From Pseudorhodoplanes sp. (GTDB lineage: Bacteria > Pseudomonadota > Alphaproteobacteria > Rhizobiales > Xanthobacteraceae): 38,493 nucleotides of DNA. Every line of letters starts with the position of its first letter. Position 1 is the stretch's first letter. Both the position numbers and the translations under genes were made by a program. The notes below the pieces were generated by a model. That model saw nothing but the letters and a program-made list of their open reading frames with translations. It was not told where the DNA came from and searched no databases. Location: positions 1 to 38,493 of the forward strand of contig JABARS010000010.1 in NCBI GenBank assembly GCA_019187085.1, given 5' to 3'. Shown here in pieces: positions 1 to 9,757 of this stretch.

Positions 1-270
1 CCGAAACCGGCCGCCGCGCCCAAACCCGCTCCGGCCACTGCCGCAGCGCCGCCGCCGGCAGCACCCGCACCGGCCGCAGCACCCCCCGCCCCCGCGCGTC
101 CCGCCACGCTCGCGGAACTGCAGCGCGTGCGCCAGACCTGCATGGCCGACATCGACCTGCATTGCAGAGGCATTCGCCCGGGCGAAGGCCGCATCCTGGA
201 TTGCCTGGCGGCGAAAGAGCCGGCGCTGCTGCCGGTATGCAAGCAGGCGGTGCTGCAGGCGCGCCGCTGA
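1..270 (+). CDS. Cysteine-rich-repeat exported protein, C-terminal part
   Basis: The reading frame is open from base 1 and stops with TGA at 268-270, so the 5' end lies outside the window. The visible 89 residues start with a low-complexity Pro/Ala linker of about 38 residues. A compact domain follows with four Cys in the order C..DI..HC, then ILDCL, then VCK. This spacing, with the PGEGRILDCL segment, resembles a single copy of the cysteine-rich repeat (GLG1 type) found in many alphaproteobacterial periplasmic proteins. The function is unknown. The Pro/Ala linker suggests an envelope protein with a tethered C-terminal domain. A signal peptide cannot be checked because the N-terminus is missing. 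Confidence 0.6.
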   Translation, partial: PKPAAAPKPAPATAAAPPPAAPAPAAAPPAPARPATLAELQRVRQTCMADIDLHCRGIRPGEGRILDCLAAKEPALLPVCKQAVLQARR

Positions 271-307
271 AGCGCCAGCCCGCGGCGTTCGCGGCCGTCA
301 GCCGCCG

Positions 308-1414
308 TCAGGTCGTGCCCCACACCTGCCGGGCGACGCTTGTGACCAGTTCCAGCTTGGCGCGCTGATCCGCCGCGGTGATTTCATTCCCCTCGACGAC
401 GCTGGCAAAGCCGCATTGCGGGCTGATCGCGAGCCTGTCCAGGTCGACGAAACGCGTCGCCTCCTCGATCCGGCGCAGCACCGCGTTCCTGTCTTCGAGT
501 TGCGGCCGCTTGGTCGTGATCAGCCCCAGCACGACCGACCTGTCGCGCGGCATGAACCGAAGCGGCTCGAAAGAACCCGAACGCGGATCGTCGAATTCCA
601 GCAGGTAGCGATCGACCTTGAGCACCGAGAAGCATTGCTCGGCGATGCCCTCGTAACCGCCTTCGATCATCCACTGGCTGCGCGCATTGCCCCGGCACAA
701 ATGGATGGACACGGTGGTGGTGGGCTTGCGCTTTTCGATGCAGCGGTTGAGCAGCTCCAGATAGATCAACAAGCGCCGGTCCGGATCGTCGCCCTCCGCG
801 ACGATCTCGGCACGCAGCCTGTCGCTCAGGAAATAGGTCAGAAGCGGATCATCGATCTGGATGTGGCTGCATCCGGCCGCTTCCAGATTTGCGATCTCCG
901 CCTGATAGATTTTGGCGACATCGGAAAAGAACCGCTCGATGTCGGGATAGGCCGTCTCCGACACCGTGCGCCGGCCGCCATGGAAATGCATGCGCGTCGG
1001 CGACGGCAGCGTCACCTTGGCCGCCTGCTGCGTGATGCCCGCGAGGAAGCGGTAATCCGCGGTCAGGATCGGCTCGCCGACCACGAGCGGGGCAACTGTC
1101 CGCACGTGTTTCGGCGTGTAGTTCTTGTCGAAGGCCGCCGCTTGCGAGCCTTCGACGATTTCCACGCCCCGGATGGCGGAAACGAAATCGATCCACCAGT
1201 TCTCGCGCCGGAATTCGCCGTCGGTGACCAGCCGAAAGCCCAGTTCCTCCTGCAGGCGGACGACGTCGCGGATGGCGGCGTCTTCCACCGCACGCAGCGC
1301 GGGCGCGCCGATGCGTCCTGCGCCGAACTGCGTCCGCGCCTGCAAAAGCGCGGCGGGACGCAGAAAGCTGCCGACCGTCTCGGCACGGATCTTCGCAGGC
1401 ATTTCCGACGGCAT
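308..1414 (-). CDS. MetE C-terminal-type (cobalamin-independent methionine synthase family) methyltransferase
   Basis: A 368-residue protein that corresponds only to the catalytic C-terminal barrel of cobalamin-independent methionine synthase. The N-terminal half of full MetE (about 750 residues) is absent. The zinc ligands expected of the family are visible: His238-x-Cys240 in SIHLC, Glu273 in LLEFDD and Cys334 in SPQCGF. Such stand-alone proteins activate a thiol on zinc for alkyl transfer, and the real methyl donor and acceptor are often unknown. The ATG at 1414 lies two bases after the TGA of the upstream binding-protein gene, so the two are translationally coupled. A longer frame running upstream into that gene is rejected. 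It could make methionine from a simple methyl donor or act on another thiol such as coenzyme M; the sequence does not decide. Confidence 0.82.
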   Translation of the reverse strand: MPSEMPAKIRAETVGSFLRPAALLQARTQFGAGRIGAPALRAVEDAAIRDVVRLQEELGFRLVTDGEFRRENWWIDFVSAIRGVEIVEGSQAAAFDKNYTPKHVRTVAPLVVGEPILTADYRFLAGITQQAAKVTLPSPTRMHFHGGRRTVSETAYPDIERFFSDVAKIYQAEIANLEAAGCSHIQIDDPLLTYFLSDRLRAEIVAEGDDPDRRLLIYLELLNRCIEKRKPTTTVSIHLCRGNARSQWMIEGGYEGIAEQCFSVLKVDRYLLEFDDPRSGSFEPLRFMPRDRSVVLGLITTKRPQLEDRNAVLRRIEEATRFVDLDRLAISPQCGFASVVEGNEITAADQRAKLELVTSVARQVWGTT

Positions 1415-1416
1415 GG

Positions 1417-2589
1417 TCAACGTGCCGGATCCCTGACCGCCGGATAGCTCTCGAACTCGATATTGTGGAGTTCGCCGTTGCGGCGCTCGACACGGCGCAT
1501 GTAGATGTTCTGGACGATGTCGCGCGTCTGCGCATCGATCTTGATCGGACCGCGCGGGCTCTCCCACGCCAGGCCTTTCATCGCTTCGAGCAGGACGGGT
1601 CCCTCCGCCACTCCCTTGGTCGCCTGCAGCGCACGGAAGATCAGCTCCATCCCGTCATAGGCGGCGACCGAGACGATATTCGGCCGCCGGTTGCCGTTGG
1701 CGGCGCGGAAGGCGGCCACGAACGTCTTGTTGCTCTCCGAGGGATGCGCGACCGAATACGGCCCGCCGGTAATGATGCCGAGCACCGCGTCACCCATGCC
1801 GTTGAGAAGGTCGTCGTCCATGACGTCGCTCATCGACACGATCTTGATGCCGGACTTGTTCAGTCCGCGTTCGGCGAACTGCTTGGCGAATATCCCGCCG
1901 ACGCCGGCCGGCATGAAAGCGAAGATCGCTTCCGGGGCGGCGTCACGGGCGCGTTGCAGGAACGGCGCAAAATCGGGATTGGCCAGCGGCACCCGCAGCC
2001 GCTCGATGACCTTGCCGCCGCCCTGCTCGAAGGACCGAATGAACCATTGTTCGGCATCGTGCCCCGGCGCGTAGTCGCTGACCAGCGTGACCGCGTTCTT
2101 GATCTTGTTCTTCGCCGCCCAGGCACCGACGATGTTGGCGATTTGCGGAATGGTCTGGATGGTGCGCACTGCAAACGGCGCGCGATCCAGCACCGCCGAG
2201 GTCGAGGCGACGGTGACCACCATGGGTATCTTGGCTTCGGTCGCCAGCGGCGCGACCGCCATGGCGATCGGGGTGAGGCCGAAGCCGAGCAGCACATTCA
2301 CCCGGTCGTTGACGATCAGCTCCTGGGCAAGGCGTTTGGCATTGTCCGCCACGCCCGCGTCTTCCTTCAGGATCACCTGGATCTTCTTGCCGGCGACCGT
2401 GCTGCCTTTCTGCTTGAGAAAGAGATTGATGGCGGCATTGGCCTGCCAGCCGGTCGACTGGAAGGGCCCGGTCATCGGCAGGATCACGCCGATTTTCACG
2501 GTGTCCTGCGCGTTCGCGACAGCGGCACCGGCCATCACTGCCCCGGCGGCAGCGAGCGCGACAACATATCGAGGCAGTCTGGATCGCAT
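1417..2589 (-). CDS. ABC transporter substrate-binding protein, LivJ/LivK-like (type 1 periplasmic fold)
   Basis: A 390-residue exported protein. The N-terminus MRSRLPRYVV is followed by an Ala-rich hydrophobic stretch and a likely cleavage site near AVANAQD. The mature protein opens with VKIGVILPMTGPF, the hallmark of the branched-chain amino acid/amide receptor family. The ATG at 2589 is chosen because GGAGG sits five bases upstream; an ATG at 2592 is also possible. The gene is first in a leftward pair with the MetE-like gene and divergent from a GntR regulator. No permease or ATPase gene is adjacent, so it must borrow one or serve as a receptor. The ligand cannot be read from the sequence. 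The neighbouring thiol methyltransferase hints at a sulfur- or methyl-containing compound (inference). Confidence 0.85.
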   Translation of the reverse strand: MRSRLPRYVVALAAAGAVMAGAAVANAQDTVKIGVILPMTGPFQSTGWQANAAINLFLKQKGSTVAGKKIQVILKEDAGVADNAKRLAQELIVNDRVNVLLGFGLTPIAMAVAPLATEAKIPMVVTVASTSAVLDRAPFAVRTIQTIPQIANIVGAWAAKNKIKNAVTLVSDYAPGHDAEQWFIRSFEQGGGKVIERLRVPLANPDFAPFLQRARDAAPEAIFAFMPAGVGGIFAKQFAERGLNKSGIKIVSMSDVMDDDLLNGMGDAVLGIITGGPYSVAHPSESNKTFVAAFRAANGNRRPNIVSVAAYDGMELIFRALQATKGVAEGPVLLEAMKGLAWESPRGPIKIDAQTRDIVQNIYMRRVERRNGELHNIEFESYPAVRDPAR

Positions 2590-2662
2590 CATTTCCTCCC
2601 GTTGAACCGGCTCCGTTGCGCCGGTGCACGCGTTGGCCGCGTTTGGGCGGGAATGATATTCG

Positions 2663-2672
2663 GGATCCAATA
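2663..2672. promoter_or_regulatory. Putative GntR operator, distal copy
   Basis: GGATCCAATA. It is identical to the left arm of the large inverted repeat at 2726-2751. The palindromic GGATCC core centres 63 bases from the next core, close to six helical turns. It lies about 74 bases upstream of the binding-protein start codon. Confidence 0.6.
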
Positions 2673-2725
2673 CGAGTCAAATTGAGATCTACGCGAGCTG
2701 TTTTCACTGTATTTTTTCATATTTA

Positions 2726-2751
2726 GGATCCAATATCCCGCTATTGGATCC
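2726..2751. promoter_or_regulatory. Putative GntR operator pair, perfect 10-bp inverted repeat
   Basis: GGATCCAATA at 2726-2735 and its exact reverse complement TATTGGATCC at 2742-2751 are separated by six bases. Each arm contains the palindrome GGATCC, so this is also two sites whose centres are 20 bases apart. It sits between the divergent GntR gene and the binding-protein/methyltransferase pair. FadR-subfamily GntR regulators commonly bind short palindromes of this kind. Assignment to this regulator is inferred from position. Confidence 0.7.
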
Positions 2752-2795
2752 CAACAGTCATTTTGCCTATCATCGGGGTCATCGGGGCACACACC

Positions 2796-3533
2796 ATGCG
2801 CCAGCAATTGCAAGCCACGTTGCGAATTCGCGAAATGATCCTGCGCGGCGAACTCGCCCCCGGACAACGCGTGCCGGAAGCGGTCGTGGCGCAGCAGCTC
2901 GGCCTGTCGCGAACCCCCGTACGCCAGGCACTGCCGGCGCTTGCGGAGGAAGGACTGCTCGTCCCCGCCGGCCGGCGCGGTTACGCCGTGCGCATCTTCA
3001 CGATCAACGAGATCGTCACCGCGCTCGACATTCGCGCCACACTCGAGGGGATGGCCGCGCGCCTGCTCACCGAACGCGGCGTCTCGCATACTTTGCTGCA
3101 TACGCTGCGCGAATGCCTCGCGGAGGGCGACGCCCTTTTCGCGCGGCGCCGTCTGGAGAACAGTGACGAAATCCGTTATGGCCGGATGAACGAGCGCTTT
3201 CACCGAGCGATCATCGAAGCGGTGGACAACAGCATCATCAGCGACCTGATCGCCCGGCTTCATCGCGTTCCGTTCCTGACGCCGAGCACGATCGCATTCG
3301 ACAACAAGAGCAGGAACGAGATTTTCGATCTATTGTATCACGCGCACCGTCAGCATCATGCGATCACGGAAGCGCTTGAATGGCGGCAGGGCGCGCGCGT
3401 CGAGGCGCTGATGAAGGAGCACGTCAACCTGCAGAAGCGCAGCATGAGCCTCGACGAGCGTCGGCCCGACATGCAGCGTCCGCCTTTGTCCGGGTCGGCG
3501 CCGCCGCGGGTCGGCTCAATTTTCGCGCTCTGA
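2796..3533 (+). CDS. GntR family transcriptional regulator, FCD (FadR) subfamily
   Basis: A 245-residue regulator. The N-terminal winged helix covers residues 1-67, with the recognition segment VVAQQLGLSRTPVRQAL and a wing ending RRGYAVR. The C-terminal FCD ligand domain has the helix pattern DIRATLEG and His residues in FHRAIIEA and LYHAHRQHH that normally hold a metal or an acidic ligand. The ATG at 2796 has GGGG eight bases upstream; a TTG at 2763 would add 11 residues and is less likely. The gene is divergent from the periplasmic binding-protein operon, and three GGATCC-type operators fill the shared promoter region, so it probably controls that operon and itself. It ends 16 bases before the convergent end of purL. 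Confidence 0.88.
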   Translation: MRQQLQATLRIREMILRGELAPGQRVPEAVVAQQLGLSRTPVRQALPALAEEGLLVPAGRRGYAVRIFTINEIVTALDIRATLEGMAARLLTERGVSHTLLHTLRECLAEGDALFARRRLENSDEIRYGRMNERFHRAIIEAVDNSIISDLIARLHRVPFLTPSTIAFDNKSRNEIFDLLYHAHRQHHAITEALEWRQGARVEALMKEHVNLQKRSMSLDERRPDMQRPPLSGSAPPRVGSIFAL

Positions 3534-3549
3534 CCGGTACCCGCGATCG

Positions 3550-5754
<2,205 letters not shown>

Positions 5755-5782
5755 CGACCGGTTCGTTTCGTCAAACTTTTAC

Positions 5783-5830
5783 CCTCATGGTGAGAAGCGC
5801 CGCGCAGCGGTGCGTCTCGAACCCACGAGG
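5783..5830. repeat. Palindromic intergenic repeat, copy A
   Basis: An imperfect hairpin opening with CCTCATGGTGAG and closing with CTCGAACCCACGAGG, with a GCGC-rich centre. It resembles the Rhizobiales palindromic repeats whose arms read CCTCAT...ATGAGG. It lies in the purQ-purL gap. Confidence 0.6.
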
Positions 5831-5845
5831 CCGAGGATTCTGGGG

Positions 5846-5892
5846 CCTCATCCTTCGAGACGCATTGCTTCGCAATGCTCCTCAGGATGAGG
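5846..5892. repeat. Palindromic intergenic repeat, copy B
   Basis: The arms CCTCATCCTTCGAGACG and CTCCTCAGGATGAGG enclose a perfect inner stem-loop, GCATTGC-TTC-GCAATGC. The same unit recurs at 34978-35025 and, partly, at 35336-35378. It is 15 bases downstream of copy A. Confidence 0.8.
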
Positions 5893-5900
5893 GGCAACTA

Positions 5901-6602
5901 TCACGCCGCCTTCTCGAAATGCTGCACGAGGCCCGCGAACAGGCCGCGGCCGTCAGTGCAGCCCATGATGCTTTCGACATGGTTTTCCGGATGCGGCATC
6001 ATGCCGAGCACGTTGCCGCCTGCGTTGACGATGCCGGCGATGGCGTTGATCGCACCGTTGTGGTTCCAGTCCGGGTCGATGATGCCGTCGGGCGAGGAAT
6101 AGCGGAACAGCACGCGCCCCTCGCCTTCCAGCCGCGCGATGGTTTCGCCGTCGGCGACGTAGTTGCCCTCGCCATGCGCGACCGGCACGCGGATGACCTG
6201 CCCGGCATTATAGCCGCGGGTGAACGGCGTGTCGGAACGCTCGACCTTGAGATAGACGTCGCGGCAAATGAATTTGAGCTGCTGGTTGCGCATCAGCACG
6301 CCCGGCAGCAACCCGGACTCGCACAGGATCTGGAAGCCGTTGCAGACGCCGAGCACGAGCCCGCCTCTGGCCGCGTGCGCGCGCACCGCGTCCATGACGG
6401 GGCTGCGCGCGGCGATAGCGCCGCAGCGCAGATAGTCGCCGTAGGAGAAGCCGCCGGGAATGACCACGAGGTCGGTGCCCGCCGGCAGCGCGCGCTCCGC
6501 GTGCCACACCATCGCGGTCTCGTTGCCCGACACGATCTTGAGCGTGCGCGCCATGTCGCGCTCGCGATTGATGCCGGGAAAGACGAGGACCGCCGAGTTC
6601 AT
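5901..6602 (-). CDS. purQ: Phosphoribosylformylglycinamidine synthase glutaminase subunit PurQ
   Basis: 233 residues, the standard PurQ length. This class I glutamine amidotransferase supplies ammonia to PurL. The nucleophile elbow [10 protein letters not shown] carries Cys87. The triad is completed by His204 and Glu206 in MMPHPENH. The oxyanion region [14 protein letters not shown] (residues 48-61) is intact. The ATG at 6602 gives the conserved start [14 protein letters not shown]; a longer frame into purS is rejected. The start lies five bases after the purS stop, so the two are tightly coupled. Confidence 0.97.
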   Translation of the reverse strand: MNSAVLVFPGINRERDMARTLKIVSGNETAMVWHAERALPAGTDLVVIPGGFSYGDYLRCGAIAARSPVMDAVRAHAARGGLVLGVCNGFQILCESGLLPGVLMRNQQLKFICRDVYLKVERSDTPFTRGYNAGQVIRVPVAHGEGNYVADGETIARLEGEGRVLFRYSSPDGIIDPDWNHNGAINAIAGIVNAGGNVLGMMPHPENHVESIMGCTDGRGLFAGLVQHFEKAA

Positions 6603-6607
6603 GCCTG

Positions 6608-6850
6608 TCAGATAAGTTCGATCCGGTAATTCTCGATCACGGTGTTCGCCAGCAGCCTGTCGGCGGCTTCTTTCAGCAGCGCCTCGGCCCTGGCGCGGTC
6701 GGACGCGCCCTCGATCTCGATGTCGAACACCTTGCCCTGGCGCACGCTGGCGACGCCCGCGATCCCGAGCGAACGCAGCGCGCCCTCGATCGCCTTGCCC
6801 TGGGGATCGAGAATGCCGGTTTTCAGTGTGACGGTGACGCGGGCTTTCAT
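6608..6850 (-). CDS. purS: Phosphoribosylformylglycinamidine synthase subunit PurS
   Basis: 80 residues. PurS forms the small dimeric bridge that joins PurL and PurQ in organisms with split FGAM synthase. The protein starts [21 protein letters not shown] and contains the family segment [13 protein letters not shown]. It is followed five bases later by purQ. It is separated from purC by a secreted hypothetical gene and a strong terminator, so purS-purQ-purL probably has its own promoter in the 105 bases upstream. Confidence 0.96.
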   Translation of the reverse strand: MKARVTVTLKTGILDPQGKAIEGALRSLGIAGVASVRQGKVFDIEIEGASDRARAEALLKEAADRLLANTVIENYRIELI

Positions 6851-6955
6851 GGATGCGAATCGGCCTGCCGGACGCTGCGGGGGCTCGGTTTTCGCCTATC
6901 ACCCTTCGGCACCGCCCTCAATGCGCTTTTGCGCCGGGACCTGAGGATATGCACG

Positions 6956-7567
6956 TCAGCGCGGCGCCGGCGCGGGCCCGGCGATGCGCAGCGCTTCCAC
7001 CAGCGCCTCGAAACGCGGCCGCCAGCGCGGATAAGCCTCCTCCGACGCATGGCACACGGCGGCGATCGAATAGCCGTCCGCCGCCGTCATGTAGGAGGCA
7101 TAGCGCGCCACCTGCCCGAGCATCGACAGCCGGAACTCGGCGACCTGGAACGGCAGCCCGGCGATGGTGCGCGGCGCATAGGGCTGCGTCACGACCGGCG
7201 CGACGTCCACCGCCTTGTTCCATTCGATGACGCCGGAGAATTCCCGTTCGAGCCGTTCCTTCTGATCGGCGAATGCCTCGATCTGCGCCCGGGCGATCTG
7301 GGCGGCATCGAACGAGCGCATGATCACGGCGGCCGGGGCGCCGTTCGCCGGCTCCTTGGTGAAGAAGCAGCCGACTATCGCGCCGCCGCAGGCCTCTTCG
7401 CGGCATTGCAGGCTGAGCTCCTGCTCGTCCTCGCGCTCCCACACGCCGTCGTCGTAGGTCACGGAAAACACGTCCTGCGGATCGCGGTACTCGGCGCCGG
7501 CCGCGGGCGCAGCAGCACTCCCGGCCATCGCGAGCAGCAACAGGACAACACGCGCAAAGCGGGGCAT
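6956..7567 (-). CDS. Secreted hypothetical protein inside the purine cluster
   Basis: 203 residues. The N-terminus MPRFARVVLLLLAMAGSAAAPAAGAEYRD is a clear Sec signal peptide with a cleavage site around residue 24. The mature part has three Cys (LQCREEAC, VGCFF) plus one in VCHAS, and ends in an Ala/Pro tail. The pattern of a YRDPQDVFSVTYDD opening followed by strands and a late amphipathic helix is that of a compact periplasmic domain. I do not recognise a named family. It lies between a bidirectional terminator after purC and the start of purS, in the same direction. Nothing in the sequence links it to purine metabolism. Confidence 0.75.
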   Translation of the reverse strand: MPRFARVVLLLLAMAGSAAAPAAGAEYRDPQDVFSVTYDDGVWEREDEQELSLQCREEACGGAIVGCFFTKEPANGAPAAVIMRSFDAAQIARAQIEAFADQKERLEREFSGVIEWNKAVDVAPVVTQPYAPRTIAGLPFQVAEFRLSMLGQVARYASYMTAADGYSIAAVCHASEEAYPRWRPRFEALVEALRIAGPAPAPR

Positions 7568-7650
7568 TGCAAATGCTCGGACCGGACGGGGCGAAACGCA
7601 AGTCGCGCCAGTATTCCGCGCCGCGCACCGGCGCGCAACGCCCGCACGAC

Positions 7651-7677
7651 AAAACGGGGGCCGCAGCCCCCGTTTTT
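7651..7677 (-). terminator. Rho-independent terminator after purC
   Basis: ACGGGGGC and GCCCCCGT form an 8-bp GC stem around a four-base loop, flanked by A and T runs on both sides, so it can work in either direction. It lies 33 bases past the purC stop and isolates purC from the secreted gene and purSQL. Confidence 0.85.
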
Positions 7678-7709
7678 CGTCGACGCCGGAAAATCTGCCG
7701 AAAAAAGAG

Positions 7710-8477
7710 TCAGCCCTTGACCAGGACCGGACCGGTGCCGCGCGGCGGCTCGCCCTCGTTCATGATGCCGAGCCGCTTGGCGACCTCGGTATAGGCTTCG
7801 AGCAGTCCGCCGAGATCGCGGCGGAAGCGGTCCTTGTCGAGCTTCTCGCTCGACTTGATGTCCCACAGCCGGCACGAATCGGGGGAGATTTCGTCTGCCA
7901 CCACGATGCGCATATTGTCGTTTTCCCACAGCCGGCCGCATTCCATCTTGAAGTCGACGAGGCGGATGCCGACGCCGAGGAACAGGCCGGAGAGGAAATC
8001 GTTGACGCGGATGGCGAGCGCCATCATGTCGTCGATCTCCTGCGGGGTCGCCCAGCCGAACGCGGTGATGTGCTCTTCGGAGACCATCGGGTCGCCGAGC
8101 TGGTCGTTCTTGTAATAGAACTCGATGATCGAGCGCGGAAGCTGGGTGCCTTCCTCGATGCCAAGCCGCTGCGACAGCGAGCCGGCCGCGACATTGCGCA
8201 CGACGATCTCGAGCGGGATGATCTCGACCTCGCGGATGAGCTGCTCGCGCATGTTCAGCCGGCGGATGAAATGCGTCGGCACGCCGATATCGTTCAGGTT
8301 CTGGAAGACGTATTCGGAAATGCGGTTGTTGAGCACGCCCTTGCCTTCGATGACTTCGTGCTTCTTGGCGTTGAAGGCGGTGGCGTCGTCCTTGAAGTGC
8401 TGAATCAGCGTGCCGGGTTCAGGGCCTTCGTAAAGGACCTTCGCCTTTCCTTCATAGATGCGGCGGCGGCGGCTCAT
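7710..8477 (-). CDS. purC: Phosphoribosylaminoimidazole-succinocarboxamide synthase (SAICAR synthetase)
   Basis: 255 residues. It joins CAIR and aspartate using ATP in purine synthesis. The start [13 protein letters not shown] at 8477 matches the usual N-terminus, and the [11 protein letters not shown] glycine-rich loop binds ATP. The family signatures [13 protein letters not shown] and LVDFKMECG are intact. A longer frame starting at 8507 would add ten residues and is not preferred, though neither start has a good ribosome-binding site. The gene is divergent from the zeta-protein gene. A terminator follows, so it may be monocistronic. Confidence 0.96.
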   Translation of the reverse strand: MSRRRRIYEGKAKVLYEGPEPGTLIQHFKDDATAFNAKKHEVIEGKGVLNNRISEYVFQNLNDIGVPTHFIRRLNMREQLIREVEIIPLEIVVRNVAAGSLSQRLGIEEGTQLPRSIIEFYYKNDQLGDPMVSEEHITAFGWATPQEIDDMMALAIRVNDFLSGLFLGVGIRLVDFKMECGRLWENDNMRIVVADEISPDSCRLWDIKSSEKLDKDRFRRDLGGLLEAYTEVAKRLGIMNEGEPPRGTGPVLVKG

Positions 8478-8778
8478 TGTGCTGTACCGTGTCTTGTAAA
8501 AGTCCATGATTGCCGGGGTTCCGGTTTACGTTTTCTATCCGCGGCGGGGACGGAAAGCCATGCCCGTACGCATACTGCGAAAGTGGCGCTTCCGTATGGC
8601 CGCAAACTAGCCGATCGAGCTTTCCAGCACAATCGGTCCGCGGGGCCGCCGTCCACCGCGCGCAGCCGCGACCAATTCGCAGGGCTGTTGCCTTGACGCC
8701 CTTCCCCCGATATGCAAGGCGCGAGCGCGAATCCGCGCAGCACGGTCACCGGTCTGGTACAATCAAGAGGGTAAGGGT

Positions 8779-9096
8779 ATGACGACGTTCGACAAGCGCG
8801 AAGAAGGCTTCGAGAAGAAGTTCGCGCATGACGAGGAACTGAAATTCAAGGCCTATGCCCGACGCAACAAGCTCCTGGGCCTGTGGGCGGCCGAACAGCT
8901 CGGCAAGACCGGCGCCGACGCGGAAGCCTATGCCAAGCAGGTCGTCATGGCCGACTTCGAGGAAGCCGGCGACGGCGACGTGGTGCGCAAGGTCGTTGCC
9001 GACCTCGCCGACAAGAATGTCACCGAGCAGGCCATTCGCGCCAAGATGAACGAATTGCTGGCGCAGGCGGTGGCGCAGATCCAGGCCGGCCAGTAG
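8779..9096 (+). CDS. ATP synthase zeta-type inhibitor protein (DUF1476)
   Basis: 105 residues, charged and helical. It begins MTTFDKREEGFEKKFAHDEE, the diagnostic N-terminus of the DUF1476 family. In Paracoccus and relatives this protein is the zeta subunit that binds the F1 part of ATP synthase and blocks ATP hydrolysis. The inhibitory N-terminal segment is complete here and a four-helix body follows (LLGLWAAEQLGKTG, then VVRKVVADLADK). GAGGG and AAGGG lie just upstream of the ATG. It is divergent from purC and followed 11 bases later by a methyltransferase gene. Confidence 0.93.
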   Translation: MTTFDKREEGFEKKFAHDEELKFKAYARRNKLLGLWAAEQLGKTGADAEAYAKQVVMADFEEAGDGDVVRKVVADLADKNVTEQAIRAKMNELLAQAVAQIQAGQ

Positions 9097-9107
9097 CCGG
9101 CGCTCCC

Positions 9108-9737
9108 GTGAGTGCGGCCGCCGTCTCCGACGCCGACATTGCCGCGTGGTTCGAGGGCAAGTCGTTCACCTCGGACTGGACGAGCTGGCATTTCCCGCGC
9201 TGGACGAACCTGCTTGCGCCCTATCGGGAGGCGCCCGCGCACCTGCTTGAAATCGGATCCTGGGAGGGCCGCTCGGCCCTCTTCTTCCTCAATTACCTGC
9301 CGCACGCCAGGCTGACCTGCGTCGATCCCTGGACCGGCAATTTCGAGCACGCGGCCGATCCGTATTTTGCGGCGCTCGTTCCCGATTCCGAGCGCCGGTT
9401 CGACGAGAACACCGCCGCGTTCGCCCCCCGCATCGAGAAGATCAAGGACGCGTCCGCGCGCGCCTTGCCGCGGCTCGCGCTCGCCGACCGCCGCTTCGAC
9501 ATCGTCTATATCGACGGCAGCCATCTCGCCGTCGACGTGTTCGCCGACGGCGCGCTGGCGTGGCCGCTGGTCGCGCCCGGCGGCCTGATCGTGTTCGACG
9601 ATTACGAATGGTACGGCTTCGAGGATGTCACGCAGAACCCGAAGCTCGGCATCGACGCCTTCCTGCGCGCCTATGAAGGCGGCTACCGGACGATCGAGCG
9701 CGGCTATCAGATCGTGATCAGGAAAGGTACCGGCTGA
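9108..9737 (+). CDS. Class I SAM-dependent methyltransferase (Methyltransf_24 type)
   Basis: 209 residues. The SAM-binding motif I is HLLEIGSWEGRSALFFL (about residue 45), followed by an acidic strand end in LTCVDPW and a post-motif DIVYIDGSH. GGLIVFDDYEWYG closes the core. These features match the small family of methyltransferases with an IDGxH motif, often found near glycan or small-molecule modification genes. The GTG at 9108 is chosen because it follows the zeta stop by 11 bases and yields a sensible N-terminus; the frame is open further upstream inside the zeta gene, which is rejected. The substrate is unknown. Confidence 0.8.
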   Translation: MSAAAVSDADIAAWFEGKSFTSDWTSWHFPRWTNLLAPYREAPAHLLEIGSWEGRSALFFLNYLPHARLTCVDPWTGNFEHAADPYFAALVPDSERRFDENTAAFAPRIEKIKDASARALPRLALADRRFDIVYIDGSHLAVDVFADGALAWPLVAPGGLIVFDDYEWYGFEDVTQNPKLGIDAFLRAYEGGYRTIERGYQIVIRKGTG

Positions 9738-9757
9738 GGACGTCCGCGCCGGCGCAT

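Noticed and set aside
8693..8762. Sigma-70 promoter for the zeta gene built from TTGACG and a later TATGCA or TACAAT
   Set aside because: The spacing between elements is 12 or about 58 bases, not 16-18.
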